A stretch of 58,735 nt of DNA from Chloroflexota bacterium (GTDB taxonomy: Bacteria; Chloroflexota; Dehalococcoidia; Lucifugimonadales; UBA3495). The position numbers and the translations under genes were made by a program. The stretch is from the NCBI GenBank assembly GCA_028873965.1, contig JAPPMU010000021.1, positions 1 through 58,735 of the forward strand, written 5' to 3'. How positions within the stretch are numbered: the stretch's first letter is position 1; each line of letters opens with the position of its first letter. The notes under the pieces are model-generated. The model did not search any database. It was given only the letters and a program-made list of their open reading frames with translations, and was not told the origin of the DNA. Shown one piece after another: positions 1-8,789 of the stretch.

Positions 1-377
1 CGATCAATCATCACCTGACCGCCTGACATCCGCCGTCAACCAACCCGTCGCCTTCCCTGGAGATCGCTGCCATGCACGAACCTTGAACCCCAGCGCCCGT
101 TCCACCATAGCGAAACATGATTCGTGCCCGCTTTCGCCGGCATCCGCCTGCCACGTCAGGGCTTTTCCAAAGTTAATCCGTCATTCCGGCGAAAGCCGGA
201 ATCCAGAACATACCGACCGAACCAAGCGACCTACTGGATTCTCGTGGCAGCGGGAATGACGGCTCATGGTTCAATGCAGCCATCCGGGACTTTGGAAAGG
301 CCCTGCATCGCGAGTCGGGACCCTTCATACTGGAAATGCTCCCCCGGTCGCCGCGTCGCGACTACCTGCGCTCGTGC
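1..377. other. Gene-free left edge
   Basis: Apart from the repeat at 157-305 I see no gene. The sequence ends just downstream of the PIG-L gene, which reads leftwards. No convincing terminator is visible. Confidence 0.4.
157..305. repeat. Palindromic repeat element with 16-bp terminal inverted repeats
   Basis: The ends are near-perfect inverted repeats: CAGGGCTTTTCCAAAG at 157-172 and its complement, with one mismatch, at 290-305. Inside lies a second, weaker palindrome: TCATTCCGGCGAAAGCCGG at 181-199 and, inverted, CGGGAATGACGG at 251-262. The element is 149 bp and has no coding capacity, so it looks like a non-autonomous mobile element or a REP-like unit. I see no clear target-site duplication. 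The overlapping short ORFs on the plus strand are part of the repeat. A degenerate relic of the inner core is at 44397-44414. Confidence 0.6.
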
Positions 378-1100
378 TTATCCGAGGCGAAAACGCTTGA
401 AAACTTCCGCATACTCTACACCGATCCTGGGCCCGTCCCGGCGCCGCCATTCCCGCAGGTACTGATCGGCTGCTTCGGGGCTGACCTGGCTACGGTGCGC
501 GCGCAGCGCCTCCACCGCCGTGTCGATGTGGTCGGATACGTCCACGAAGTGGTCGGGGTGCGTTCGGCCCATCACCCAAACCTCACGGACCTTGTGCGGC
601 TCCAGCCCTTCATCGGTGAGCAGTTCGGGAAACGTGAGCGGGTCGCGCGCCGAGGGGTAAACGGCTCCCATGGCCGCGTCGCCGGAGGCGAAGTGGTCCG
701 GGTGATCAATGTAGCCGTCGCCGTCCAGGTTGCGCACGGGATTCATGCAGATCAGCACGTCGGGGCGGTGCCGGCGAATCTCCCGGGTGATGGCTTTGCG
801 CAGGTCCAGGTTGGACTGCAGGTAGGCGTCGGGGAAACCCAAGAACACCACGTCAGCCAGACCCAGCACGCGGCCCGCCTCCTCCTGCTCGGCCCGGCGG
901 GACTTGATCACGTCCTCGGGAGCAGTGGTCGGGTCCGAGGTGCCTTTGCTGCCGTCGGTGCAGATCACGTAAACGACGTGCTTGCCCTCGGCGCACCAGC
1001 GGGCCACTGTGCCGGCACAACCCCACTCGGCGTCGTCCGCGTGGGCGACCACGACCATTGCACGATTGATTTCTTCGTTGTTGTTATCAGTCAAATTCAC
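378..1100 (-). CDS. PIG-L family deacetylase (LmbE-like)
   Basis: The 240-residue protein has the zinc-site motif AHADDAE at residues 19-25, a variant of AHPDDxE with Pro changed to Ala, and the second zinc ligand motif HPDH at 133-136. Family members are Zn-dependent N-deacetylases acting on N-acetylglucosaminyl conjugates such as mycothiol or bacillithiol precursors and other amides; the substrate here cannot be read from sequence. It lies 48 nt downstream of the MFS gene on the same strand, so the two are probably one operon (transporter plus hydrolase). Start: the ATG at 1100 gives 14 residues before the core; an internal ATG at residue 15 is also possible. Confidence 0.88.
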   Translation of the reverse strand: MNLTDNNNEEINRAMVVVAHADDAEWGCAGTVARWCAEGKHVVYVICTDGSKGTSDPTTAPEDVIKSRRAEQEEAGRVLGLADVVFLGFPDAYLQSNLDLRKAITREIRRHRPDVLICMNPVRNLDGDGYIDHPDHFASGDAAMGAVYPSARDPLTFPELLTDEGLEPHKVREVWVMGRTHPDHFVDVSDHIDTAVEALRAHRSQVSPEAADQYLREWRRRDGPRIGVEYAEVFKRFRLG

Positions 1101-1148
1101 ACCACCTGCGCGGTAATCGGTTGGCGCCGACGCGATTGATCTTCAGCC

Positions 1149-2447
1149 TCAGGCCGGGGACGCGGCCCGGCCGGTAGCATCCTGGTCACGGGATCGGGTC
1201 ATCATGTGCAGAGTAAAGCCCAACCCGGCGCCAATCACGGCTGCGCCGGACGCCATGGCGAACGACCAGCGGAGCGTACCCGTGGCGTCGGCAATCGGGC
1301 CGGATATCGCCGGAGAAATTGTACCCCCGATTCCGGCGCCCATGCCCATCAATCCGAATGCGGCCGGCGCCATGTAAACGGGCACGAAGTCCCCGGCGGC
1401 GGCCGCGCAAATGGTATAGGTCGACCGCAACGCGAACCCCGCCAGCACCGACGCGATGACGAAATAGACCAAATCCGGCGCCAGCCAGAACATGCCGTGG
1501 CAAGCCACCTCGATCAGAAAGGTCGCGCTGAAGGCCAGACCCCGCCCGATGCGGTCGGACAACGCCCCCGATGCGACGCCGCTGCCTATGCTGAGGACGC
1601 CAATGAGCATGAACAGGGCGCCTACCACCGCCACGTCTATTCCCCGTTCCACCCCCAGGTACGCGCCGTAGCTGACGGTCAGGATGCCGTGCACGAAACC
1701 GGAGCAGAAGGCCATCCCGGTGATCAGCCAAACGTAGGGATTGGTATAGACCTGCACCGGCCAACCCGCGGGTCCTCGCCGCGCGCCGGTTCGGCTCCGG
1801 GTGGTTCCTGTTACCGACTCGCTTCCGGAAGGAGACTCGGCGGTCGGGGCTTCGCGAATGAAACTCACGCACGCCAGGCCGATCAGCACGCTGGAGGCAG
1901 CGAGCACGTACCAGGTGTATCGCCATGCTTCGTCGCCGAACGCGCCGGTGAGCGGCGGGACGATGACGCCGGTGAAAACAATTGCCAGGCTGCCGCCGGA
2001 CGCGGCTATGCCCGCGGCAACTCCGCGGTCATTGACGCGAAACCAGGGCGCCAGCATCCCCATCATGGGCGTCAACGCCGCACCCGATGACACGCCCACC
2101 GCGATCATGGCGGCAAGGGCTATCCAATAGCTCGGCGCCCAGCCCAACAGGCCCATGGCCACGGCCTGCACGAAGATGCTGGAAATCACCATCCATCGGC
2201 CGCCGTAGCGCGAGGCGGCGGCCCCGGACAGCAATCCGGAAACTACGCGAGAGATCGACAGTGCCACCACCAGCACGAAGACAGTGGTGTAAGACAGCTC
2301 GAAGGCGCTCTTCATGCCCGGGATGGTGAGCGCCTGAACGTAGAGAGAAAAGCTGGTGATCAGATTGACCGCAAGCGAAACGGCCAGCACCACCACCGCA
2401 TAGGTGCGCACCCATTGGGGAATGAGGGCGGCGGGACTGAAGGCCAT
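1149..2447 (-). CDS. Major facilitator superfamily transporter (OFA/monocarboxylate-like)
   Basis: The 432-residue protein has about twelve hydrophobic helices in two six-helix halves, separated by a polar loop near residues 205-230. That is the usual MFS size and layout. The loop between helices 2 and 3 (residues about 75-85) and repeated Gly-rich helices resemble the oxalate/formate antiporter and monocarboxylate group, so an organic anion is a reasonable guess for the substrate. It is the first gene of a likely two-gene operon with the PIG-L deacetylase. An extended -10 box upstream at 2504-2512 fits this start. No strong ribosome binding site precedes the ATG. Confidence 0.85.
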   Translation of the reverse strand: MAFSPAALIPQWVRTYAVVVLAVSLAVNLITSFSLYVQALTIPGMKSAFELSYTTVFVLVVALSISRVVSGLLSGAAASRYGGRWMVISSIFVQAVAMGLLGWAPSYWIALAAMIAVGVSSGAALTPMMGMLAPWFRVNDRGVAAGIAASGGSLAIVFTGVIVPPLTGAFGDEAWRYTWYVLAASSVLIGLACVSFIREAPTAESPSGSESVTGTTRSRTGARRGPAGWPVQVYTNPYVWLITGMAFCSGFVHGILTVSYGAYLGVERGIDVAVVGALFMLIGVLSIGSGVASGALSDRIGRGLAFSATFLIEVACHGMFWLAPDLVYFVIASVLAGFALRSTYTICAAAAGDFVPVYMAPAAFGLMGMGAGIGGTISPAISGPIADATGTLRWSFAMASGAAVIGAGLGFTLHMMTRSRDQDATGRAASPA

Positions 2448-2503
2448 TAGGGGTGAAACGAGCAGGTAGCGACGGCAGGGGAAGACGGCAGTCAGGCGCG
2501 GGC

Positions 2504-2512
2504 ATCATATCA
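2504..2512 (-). promoter_or_regulatory. Extended -10 promoter of the MFS/PIG-L operon
   Basis: Read on the minus strand this is TGATATGAT, a match to TGnTATAAT, about 57 bp upstream of the MFS start codon. No good -35 box is present, as is common with extended -10 promoters. It is divergent from the Uma2 promoter 45 bp away. Confidence 0.45.
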
Positions 2513-2553
2513 CGCCATGCGCACCCGACATGCGCCGCCGTACTGAAAGTACC

Positions 2554-2562
2554 TGATACAAT
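2554..2562 (+). promoter_or_regulatory. Extended -10 promoter of the Uma2 gene
   Basis: TGATACAAT matches the extended -10 consensus TGnTATAAT in all but one base. It predicts transcription from about 2569, only 25 nt upstream of the ATG at 2594, and so supports that start over the longer reading frame beginning at 2453. Confidence 0.5.
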
Positions 2563-2593
2563 ACCCGGGCGTCGCAGTCTGGAGGCCCCGACC

Positions 2594-3286
2594 ATGACCA
2601 CCGCCCCGCCGCAGACCCATACCCTGCCGCCGGACGAAGCCGCCTACGGCGCGGCTACGTCGGAGCCTGAGGTCGGCTGCTTCTACATTCCGTTGGCAGA
2701 GTTCGGTCAGTCACTGAACAACCCCGACCTGGACGAATGGCTCGAAGCGTTTGCGGCACGCAACAAACATTTCAGCGGCGGTCTTTTTGAGATTACCGCC
2801 CAGGGGGAACTGAAAATCATGCCTCCCACCGGCCTCCCCGGCTCGCTGTTCGAAAATGAACTGTCCACTGATACGACCATCTGGGCGCGTACCCACGGCG
2901 GCAAGGTTCAAGGCCCTACCGGGCGTTTTCTGTTGCCCGACGGCTCCCGTCCCGGTTCTGACGTAAGTTGGATTTCCGATGAACGCTGGAACGCTGTGGT
3001 GCGGTCTGGTGATTTGCCAACCTTTGCCCCCGTCGCTCCGGACTTCATCTGCGAAATCGTATCGCCTTCCAATCGGGGGCCGGAACTAGTGCGCAAGGTG
3101 CAGCGGTTCATTGCCAACGGAACCAGGCTGGCCTGGATCATCAACCCCGAACGCCGTTTGGTCACGATCTATCGCCCCGGCAGTGCCCCCGACACGCTGG
3201 TTGACCCGGAAACTCTGGACGGAGAAGACGTGCTGCCGGGGTTCGTGTTCGAGGTCCGAGCTCGGATCTTCGACAACACAAACTGA
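2594..3286 (+). CDS. Uma2 family endonuclease (DUF820, PD-(D/E)xK fold)
   Basis: The 230-residue protein carries the conserved Uma2 blocks: GSDVSWI with the probable metal-binding Asp at about residue 123, PDFICEIVSPSN with the Glu at about 154, and the LAWIINP strand at about 181. These form the restriction-endonuclease-like core of this family. Uma2 proteins are abundant in cyanobacteria and Chloroflexota; their biological role is not settled. I chose the ATG at 2594 because it has a GGAGG box at 2581-2585 and a promoter just upstream at 2554-2562; the frame stays open to 2453 but those residues are not family-like. The next gene starts 31 nt downstream. Confidence 0.85.
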   Translation: MTTAPPQTHTLPPDEAAYGAATSEPEVGCFYIPLAEFGQSLNNPDLDEWLEAFAARNKHFSGGLFEITAQGELKIMPPTGLPGSLFENELSTDTTIWARTHGGKVQGPTGRFLLPDGSRPGSDVSWISDERWNAVVRSGDLPTFAPVAPDFICEIVSPSNRGPELVRKVQRFIANGTRLAWIINPERRLVTIYRPGSAPDTLVDPETLDGEDVLPGFVFEVRARIFDNTN

Positions 3287-3317
3287 ACGGCTTGCAGGAT
3301 CGGGTGGCGAACCGACA

Positions 3318-3857
3318 ATGGATAGCGGGGAGTCGGAGCGGCGGGAAACGGCGCATGGGGGAGGAAGACCAACTGGCTACGAGCCCGTCCCCTCCCCGCC
3401 CCCGGTGCCGCCGGACGCGCTCAAGCCCTGGTATTACCAGGGCTGGTTCTTGGTGCCGACCTTCGTTTGGTGGCCGTGCAGCGCGATCCTGTTCATCCGG
3501 TCGCCCTGGCATAACGGCATCGTCAGCGGCGCACTGTCCTGGGCGTGGATAATTGTCGGCGGCGGGTTCATCTTCCTGCGGATGCAATACCACTGGCAGA
3601 GCGGCGAGCCAGCCATTGTGGATCCGACGCTGTGGGCGCTGGCGGCGCCGGGGATCCTGCTCACCATCATCACGCAAACGTTATGGCTGACCCGGGACCG
3701 ACCGCGCATTCGCCGTATCCGTCAAGCCGGCGGTTTCGCTGCGTACGAGAATGCAGACTCCGACGCGCCACCCCGGTCTACGGTCCAATCGCCGCCACCC
3801 GAGAGGACCCGGCGGCGCGACCGCGGGAGCGTCCGCAGCCGAAGACGCCGGCGTTAG
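3318..3857 (+). CDS. Small membrane protein of unknown function
   Basis: A 179-residue protein with three predicted membrane helices, at about residues 40-60, 68-88 and 105-127. It has a Pro-rich N-terminus and an Arg-rich, probably disordered C-terminal tail ending in RSRRRRR. I do not recognise a family. It follows the Uma2 gene by 31 nt on the same strand and may be co-transcribed. The reading frame is open further upstream, inside the Uma2 gene, but those residues look like out-of-frame translation, so the ATG at 3318 is preferred. It converges on surE, 18 nt away. Confidence 0.6.
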   Translation: MDSGESERRETAHGGGRPTGYEPVPSPPPVPPDALKPWYYQGWFLVPTFVWWPCSAILFIRSPWHNGIVSGALSWAWIIVGGGFIFLRMQYHWQSGEPAIVDPTLWALAAPGILLTIITQTLWLTRDRPRIRRIRQAGGFAAYENADSDAPPRSTVQSPPPERTRRRDRGSVRSRRRRR

Positions 3858-3875
3858 ACCCTCACTGGCCAGAAA

Positions 3876-4754
3876 TCAGGCGGCAGCGGCTCCCACCTGC
3901 AGGCCATCCACCAATCCCCGGACCATCTCGACTCGCTCGTCGGTAACCGAAAAGGCCATACCCATCGGCGTGATGCCGATGTAGTTGGCTTTGCTGGCGT
4001 CAATGTCGCTGCCCTCGCCGCCGGCCAGCACCGGACGGTTGCGGGAGATCCAGTAGCGGCGATGGCCGAACGACTCTTCGGAGCGCACCGATTCCCCGTA
4101 GGCTCGCCCGCCCAGGCGGGTTACCTTTACCCCGGCGATCTTGTCCGCAGGCTCGTTGGGTACATTGACGTTGAGGAAATACGCCGGCGACACCTCCGGA
4201 GCATCGGCCAACCGCCGCGCCAGGTGCGCCACGATCTGCGCCGCTAGTTGATACCGAGGCGCCTGGACCGAGCCCACCGAGATGGCGATGGTGGGATAGC
4301 CGCGAACCCAACCCTGCGTTGCCGCCCCAACCGTACCCGACACGATCACGTCCCAGCCCAGGTTCGAACCGCGATTGATGCCGCTCACCACCAGGTCGGG
4401 TTTGGGCGTGACCAGTTGCTCCAGGGCCAGGATGCAGGCGTCGGCCGGCGTGCCCTGCACCGCCCAGGCGCTGATGGGGTGTGACGGGAGCGTCGGGGCA
4501 TCCGATGCCGGGACGTACACGGCGTCGGCGCTGCGCGGAGGCGTGTCTTCGCCGGGAGCGAACTGGGCCAGGTACTGCTCGGCCGGTACCTGGTGCACGA
4601 AAAGAGGCGCGTGCAGGGTCATGGATGCGCCGACACCGGATTGCTCCCGGTCGGGGGCCACCACGGCCACCTCTCCCACCTCAGCCAAACTGCGGGCGGC
4701 GGCCCAAAGACCGGTGGCGTGGATACCGTCATCATTGGTTAGCAAGATTTTCAA
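3876..4754 (-). CDS. surE: 5'/3'-nucleotidase SurE
   Basis: The 292-residue protein starts MKILLTNDDG, the metal-binding signature of SurE (Asp8, Asp9). It also has the nucleotide site GVGASMTLHAP near residue 41 and the block SGINRGSNLGWDVIVSGTVG at about 123-142, which contributes the metal-binding Asn. SurE is a divalent-metal-dependent phosphatase that removes 5' or 3' phosphates from nucleotides and can hydrolyse short polyphosphate. The protein is a little longer than the typical ~250 residues. It is separated from the upstream hydroxylase operon by a strong hairpin at 4831-4858, so it probably has its own promoter. Confidence 0.95.
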   Translation of the reverse strand: MKILLTNDDGIHATGLWAAARSLAEVGEVAVVAPDREQSGVGASMTLHAPLFVHQVPAEQYLAQFAPGEDTPPRSADAVYVPASDAPTLPSHPISAWAVQGTPADACILALEQLVTPKPDLVVSGINRGSNLGWDVIVSGTVGAATQGWVRGYPTIAISVGSVQAPRYQLAAQIVAHLARRLADAPEVSPAYFLNVNVPNEPADKIAGVKVTRLGGRAYGESVRSEESFGHRRYWISRNRPVLAGGEGSDIDASKANYIGITPMGMAFSVTDERVEMVRGLVDGLQVGAAAA

Positions 4755-4830
4755 GGGTCAGCCTCTGCTTTCGGATCGGGCCGATCAATGTCGGACCATA
4801 ATTGGGAATAAGGATACCAGCCACATCAAA

Positions 4831-4858
4831 CTGGCCGCCGTAACTGTACGGCGGCCAG
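4831..4858 (-). terminator. Terminator hairpin after the molybdenum hydroxylase operon
   Basis: A perfect 12-bp stem, CTGGCCGCCGTA (4831-4842) with TACGGCGGCCAG (4847-4858) and a 4-nt loop. It starts 26 nt past the stop codon of the FAD subunit, and a short T run (TTTGATG) follows on the minus strand. It should end the operon before surE. Confidence 0.7.
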
Positions 4859-4884
4859 CCAGATTGCCGTTGAGCGTCACCGGA

Positions 4885-5763
4885 TCAATGGTGCGCCAGG
4901 CCGATGGCGTGGAGCAAGGCGTGCTTCACCTCCACCGGCGCCACGCCGGTTCGGAAGTCCGCGGAAGCGTACACGTCGCCGATTATGTCCACTCCCGCAG
5001 CGGACAGATCCTCGCTGAGGCGTGCGGTGGCGTCAGTGACGCTGGCCATGGTCAGCGTGGTTCCCGACAGGGCCTGTTCCACTGCCGGGGCTTTCACCGG
5101 TCGCGGGGTCAAACCGCCGACGGCCACGGAAGCGGCGGTGCATCGGTCACCGTCCATGGTCACCACCACCGCGCCGCCAACAACCGCGTAGAAACTGGCC
5201 GGGTGAGCCATCTTTGCGTACTCGGCGCGCTGATTGGCCGCGAGCACGGGCACGCTTACCGTGGTGATGAGCTCGTCTTCGGCCAATACCGTTGTGAAGG
5301 CGTCCTCGACCAGATCAGCGACCGCAATGGTGCGACTGCCCGAAGGCCCCTGAGCCGAGACCGTAGCCCCCAACGCGGTGAGCACCGTGGCCCAGTCGGA
5401 TGCCGGGTCGGCGTGCGCCAGGTTGCCGCCGATGGTTCCTCGGTTGCGCACCGCCGGATCGCCGATGCCCCCGGCCGCCTCGGCCAGAAGGCCGTTGGAG
5501 CGCTGCACGTCGGCCGACGCCGCAATCTCGGCGTGGGTCGTAAGAGCCCGGATGTTGATGGTATCGCCATCTACGGTGATGCCCCGCAGGTTGGCGATGC
5601 CGCCAATGTCGATGACCACCTCCGGCCGGGCTAGCCGGAACCGCATCAGCGGGATGAGGCTGTGGCCGCCGGCCAGCAGTTTAGCTCCCGGATTTTCGGA
5701 AAGCAGTTGTACCGCTTCTGCGATGGAACCGGCCTTCCGGTATTCAAAATCTGCTGCAAACAT
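4885..5763 (-). CDS. Molybdenum hydroxylase, FAD-binding medium subunit (CoxM/CutM-like)
   Basis: The 292-residue protein is a FAD-binding subunit of the xanthine dehydrogenase family. It has the two FAD-pyrophosphate motifs: LLAGGHSLIPLMRFRLARP near residues 34-52 and GTIGGNLAHADPASDW near 108-123. It passes electrons from the [2Fe-2S] centres to a quinone, NAD or another acceptor. It is the last gene of a small-large-medium operon, 29 nt after the large subunit, with a clear AAGGAGG ribosome binding site. A hairpin terminator follows. The substrate is set by the large subunit. Confidence 0.93.
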   Translation of the reverse strand: MFAADFEYRKAGSIAEAVQLLSENPGAKLLAGGHSLIPLMRFRLARPEVVIDIGGIANLRGITVDGDTINIRALTTHAEIAASADVQRSNGLLAEAAGGIGDPAVRNRGTIGGNLAHADPASDWATVLTALGATVSAQGPSGSRTIAVADLVEDAFTTVLAEDELITTVSVPVLAANQRAEYAKMAHPASFYAVVGGAVVVTMDGDRCTAASVAVGGLTPRPVKAPAVEQALSGTTLTMASVTDATARLSEDLSAAGVDIIGDVYASADFRTGVAPVEVKHALLHAIGLAHH

Positions 5764-5792
5764 TGCAATCAGTCCTCCTTTTCCGGTGCCGG

Positions 5793-8198
5793 TTAGTGAT
5801 TGTGACCGTGACCATGGTCGTGACCGTGATCATGACCGTGCCCGTTGCCGGTGTAACCGGCTTCTCGAATGGCCCGCCAGACCCGTTCGGGGGTTAGCGG
5901 CATGTCGAGCGAGGTTACGCCGATGGGCTTCAACGCATCCATCACCGCGCTGTAGATGGCGGCCGTCGATGCGATGGTGCCTGTTTCGCCGATGCCCTTC
6001 ACTCCCAGCGGATTGTGGGGCGACGGCGTAACGGTCGAGTGGACCTCGATGTCCGGCACCAGGTGGGCGCGGGGGATGGCGTAGTCCATCATCGTGCCGG
6101 TGAGCAGTTGGCCGTTGTCGTCGTACACCGCGCCTTCCCACAGGGCCTGGCCGGCCCCCTGCACGACGCCGCCGTGAACCTGGCCCTCCACTATCAGAGG
6201 ATTGATCTGCGGGCCGCAGTCGTCGACCGCGACGTAGCGGTCCAGGGTGATGTGACCGTTGTCCGGGTCCACGCTGACGATTGCCGCGTGGGCGCCGAAG
6301 GGATAACTGAAGTTGGGCGGGTCGTAGTACGTGCTGGCTTCCATGCCCGGCTCAATGCCTTCGGGAAGGTTCCAGGCCACGTTGGCCTGCAGGGCAACGT
6401 CCTGGATGCTCTGGGAGCGATCGCGGGCGCCGCGCACGAAGAACTGGCCGTCCTCGTACTCGATGTCGGCCTCATCCGCCTCCAGCAGGTGGGCGGCGAT
6501 CACGCGCGCCTTGTCCCGCAGCTTGCGCATGGTCAGGGCGACCGCAGCGCCACCGACCACGGTGGTGCGGCTGCCGTAGGTTCCCCAGCCCATGGGCGTG
6601 GTGTCGGTGTCGCCGTGAACCACTTCCACGTCGTCCACGTCGACGCCGATCACGTCGGCGACGATCTGGGCGAAGGTGGTTTCCTCACCCTGACCGTGCG
6701 GCGAGGTGCCGATGAACACGTTCACCTTGCCGGTGGCGTAGATGCGCACGGTGGCGCTTTCCCACAGCCCGCCGCCGAAACCGACGGCTCCGGCTACCTG
6801 TGATGGTCCCAGTCCGCAGATCTCGCAGTAACAGGCGACGCCCACCCCGCGGAAGGTTCCGTGTTCGCGTTCGTGGGCCTGGTCGTGGCGGAACTGGTCA
6901 TATCCAATGTGGCCGAGGAGCTGGTCCAGCGCGCCGGAGTAGTTGCCGCTGTCGTAGGTGATACCGATAGCAACGTCGCGGTTGTTGTCGAAGGGCTCGA
7001 TCAGGTTGCGGCGGCGCACTTCTACGGAGTCGATGCCCACGGCATCACCTACCTTGTCCATCAGCCGCTCCAGCAGGAACGTCGCTTCGGGGCGACCGGC
7101 GCCGCGGTAGGCTTCCACCGGCGTGGAGTTGGTGAACACGCCGTAGACATCGGCCTTGATGTTGGCGATGTCGTACGGTCCCGAATACATCAGGCCGTGC
7201 AGGATGGTTGGGATGCCCGGCGCGGCGGTGGACAGGTAAGCGCCCATGCCGGCGTACACCACGCTGCGGACGGCGGTGACCCTCCCGTTGGCGTCGGCCG
7301 CCATCTCCACGTACTCCACGTGGTCGCGACCGTGGGTGGTGGCGACGTAGTTCTCGGTGCGGGTCTCCGTCCATTTGACCGGAACGCCCAACTGCATGGA
7401 ACAGAAGGCCGTGATCATTTCCCACGGATAGACGGCGATCTTCGCGCCGAACCCGCCGCCCACCTCGGGGGCGATCACTCGGATCTTGTGCTCGGCAACG
7501 CCGGTAACCAGGCAGGTCACGAACCGTGCGATGTGAGGGTTCTGGGTGGTGTTCCAGAGCGTGAGTTCGCCCATGGCCGACGACCAGGACGCGATGGCGG
7601 AACGGGTCTCCATGGGAGTGGGAATCAACTTCTGCTGGTGAATGGTCTCGCTGACCGTCACTGTCGCATCGGCGAAGGCGGCGTCGGTGTCGCCGCCGGC
7701 CGCGACCCAGTGGAAGGCCTGGTTGTTGGGCGCGTCCTCGTGCAACTGCGGCGCGCCGTCGCCCAAAGCAGCCTCCGGGTTGATGATGGACGGCAGCGGT
7801 TCGTAGCTGACGTCAATGAGTTCCAGGGCGTCCTCGGCCTGGTAACGGTTCTCCGCAACGACCACGGCCACCGCGTCGCCCACGTAGCGGACAACGTCGG
7901 AGGCGATGGCGGGGTAAGCCACGGCTTTCAGGTCGGAGTCGGGTATGGCCCAGGCGCAGGGGATTGGGTTAAGGACGCCCTCGATGTCAGCGCCGGTATA
8001 TACAGCGAGCACGCCGGCGGACGCCTTGGCCGCGTCGGTGTTGATGCCGGTGATACGGGCGTGGGCGTGGGGGCTGCGCAGGATGGCCGCGTGTACCATG
8101 CCGGCCAGCTTGATGTCGTCGGTGTAGGCGGCTTGGCCGGTGATCAGACGAGGGTCTTCCCGTCGCCGGATGCCGGAGCCAAAAATGCGGGTAGTCAT
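5793..8198 (-). CDS. Molybdenum hydroxylase, molybdopterin-binding large subunit (CoxL form II-like)
   Basis: The 801-residue subunit binds molybdopterin cytosine dinucleotide and holds the active site. It has GGGFGAK (residues about 245-251), the catalytic-Glu motif KGIGETG near 741, and an active-site loop that reads AYRGAGR near residue 358. True form I CO dehydrogenases have AYRCSFR, whose Cys bridges Mo to Cu. That Cys is absent, so this is a form II or other aerobic hydroxylase, and CO oxidation should not be assumed. The last ~17 residues are a His-rich tail of alternating Gly/His/Asp, unusual for the family. The start has an AAGGAGG box; the gene begins 4 nt after the small subunit. 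Confidence 0.93.
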   Translation of the reverse strand: MTTRIFGSGIRRREDPRLITGQAAYTDDIKLAGMVHAAILRSPHAHARITGINTDAAKASAGVLAVYTGADIEGVLNPIPCAWAIPDSDLKAVAYPAIASDVVRYVGDAVAVVVAENRYQAEDALELIDVSYEPLPSIINPEAALGDGAPQLHEDAPNNQAFHWVAAGGDTDAAFADATVTVSETIHQQKLIPTPMETRSAIASWSSAMGELTLWNTTQNPHIARFVTCLVTGVAEHKIRVIAPEVGGGFGAKIAVYPWEMITAFCSMQLGVPVKWTETRTENYVATTHGRDHVEYVEMAADANGRVTAVRSVVYAGMGAYLSTAAPGIPTILHGLMYSGPYDIANIKADVYGVFTNSTPVEAYRGAGRPEATFLLERLMDKVGDAVGIDSVEVRRRNLIEPFDNNRDVAIGITYDSGNYSGALDQLLGHIGYDQFRHDQAHEREHGTFRGVGVACYCEICGLGPSQVAGAVGFGGGLWESATVRIYATGKVNVFIGTSPHGQGEETTFAQIVADVIGVDVDDVEVVHGDTDTTPMGWGTYGSRTTVVGGAAVALTMRKLRDKARVIAAHLLEADEADIEYEDGQFFVRGARDRSQSIQDVALQANVAWNLPEGIEPGMEASTYYDPPNFSYPFGAHAAIVSVDPDNGHITLDRYVAVDDCGPQINPLIVEGQVHGGVVQGAGQALWEGAVYDDNGQLLTGTMMDYAIPRAHLVPDIEVHSTVTPSPHNPLGVKGIGETGTIASTAAIYSAVMDALKPIGVTSLDMPLTPERVWRAIREAGYTGNGHGHDHGHDHGHGHNH

Positions 8199-8202
8199 GG
8201 CA

Positions 8203-8682
8203 TCAGCCTCCTTGTCCGGCAGCGGCGGCAGCCAGGGCGGCCCTGACGATGTTGTTGTAGCCAGTGCAACGGCACATGTTCCCTTCCAGCCCGGCCCGCA
8301 CTTCCTCGGCCGACGGGTTGGGGTTGCGCTCGATGATTTCGGTTACCGTCATGATCATGCCGGCGGTGCAGTAACCGCACTGGAGGCCGTGATTGTTCCA
8401 AAAAGCTTCCTGAACGGCGGTCAGGTTGCCGTCCTGAGCCAAGCCCTCGATGGTGGTGACGTCGGCCCCGTCGGCCTGGACGGCGAAGGCAGTGCACGAC
8501 TTGACGGTAACGCCGTTCATGCGTACCACGCAGGCTCCGCACTGGCTGGTGTCGCAACCGATCTTGGTCCCGGTCAGGTTCAGGGTCTCGCGCAGGAAGT
8601 GGACCAGCAAGGTGCGGGGTTCCACTTCAGCGGAATGCGAGCGGCCATTCACGGTAACCGTGATGGGTACTTTGTTCGGCAA
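8203..8682 (-). CDS. Molybdenum hydroxylase, [2Fe-2S] small subunit (CoxS/CutS-like)
   Basis: The 159-residue protein carries two [2Fe-2S] sites. The plant-ferredoxin-type site is CDTSQCGAC, followed by a Cys about 10 residues later. The second, helical-domain site is CGYCTAGM plus CRCTGY. This is the normal length and order for the family. It relays electrons from the Mo centre to the FAD subunit. It is the first gene of the operon. The start codon is TTG at 8682, supported by an AGGAGGT box 5-6 nt upstream, after a ~100-nt leader from the promoter at 8790-8819. Confidence 0.93.
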   Translation of the reverse strand: MPNKVPITVTVNGRSHSAEVEPRTLLVHFLRETLNLTGTKIGCDTSQCGACVVRMNGVTVKSCTAFAVQADGADVTTIEGLAQDGNLTAVQEAFWNNHGLQCGYCTAGMIMTVTEIIERNPNPSAEEVRAGLEGNMCRCTGYNNIVRAALAAAAAGQGG

Positions 8683-8789
8683 AATACACCTCCTCTATCA
8701 GGAACGACCGCCACTGCGGCGGCGGCAAGGGTGAGGTAGTGAGCGCAACGAATCGACAGCATTCAGCGGCGTCGATTCATTCGTGCGGC

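Noticed and set aside
2453..2593. N-terminal extension of the Uma2 gene to 2453
   Set aside because: It would lie upstream of the promoter at 2554-2562 and is not Uma2-like. The ATG at 2594 has a GGAGG box.
4360..4372. tRNA-like T-loop string GGTTCGAACC
   Set aside because: It lies in the surE coding region with no matching acceptor stem or anticodon arm. No tRNA gene was found in the window.
5793..5846. Hexamer repeats as a CRISPR-like array or regulatory repeat
   Set aside because: They are in frame and encode the His-rich tail; there are no spacers.
6861..8246. A 461-residue ORF opposite the molybdenum hydroxylase large subunit
   Set aside because: Shadow of an enzyme gene with intact motifs and ribosome binding sites on the other strand.
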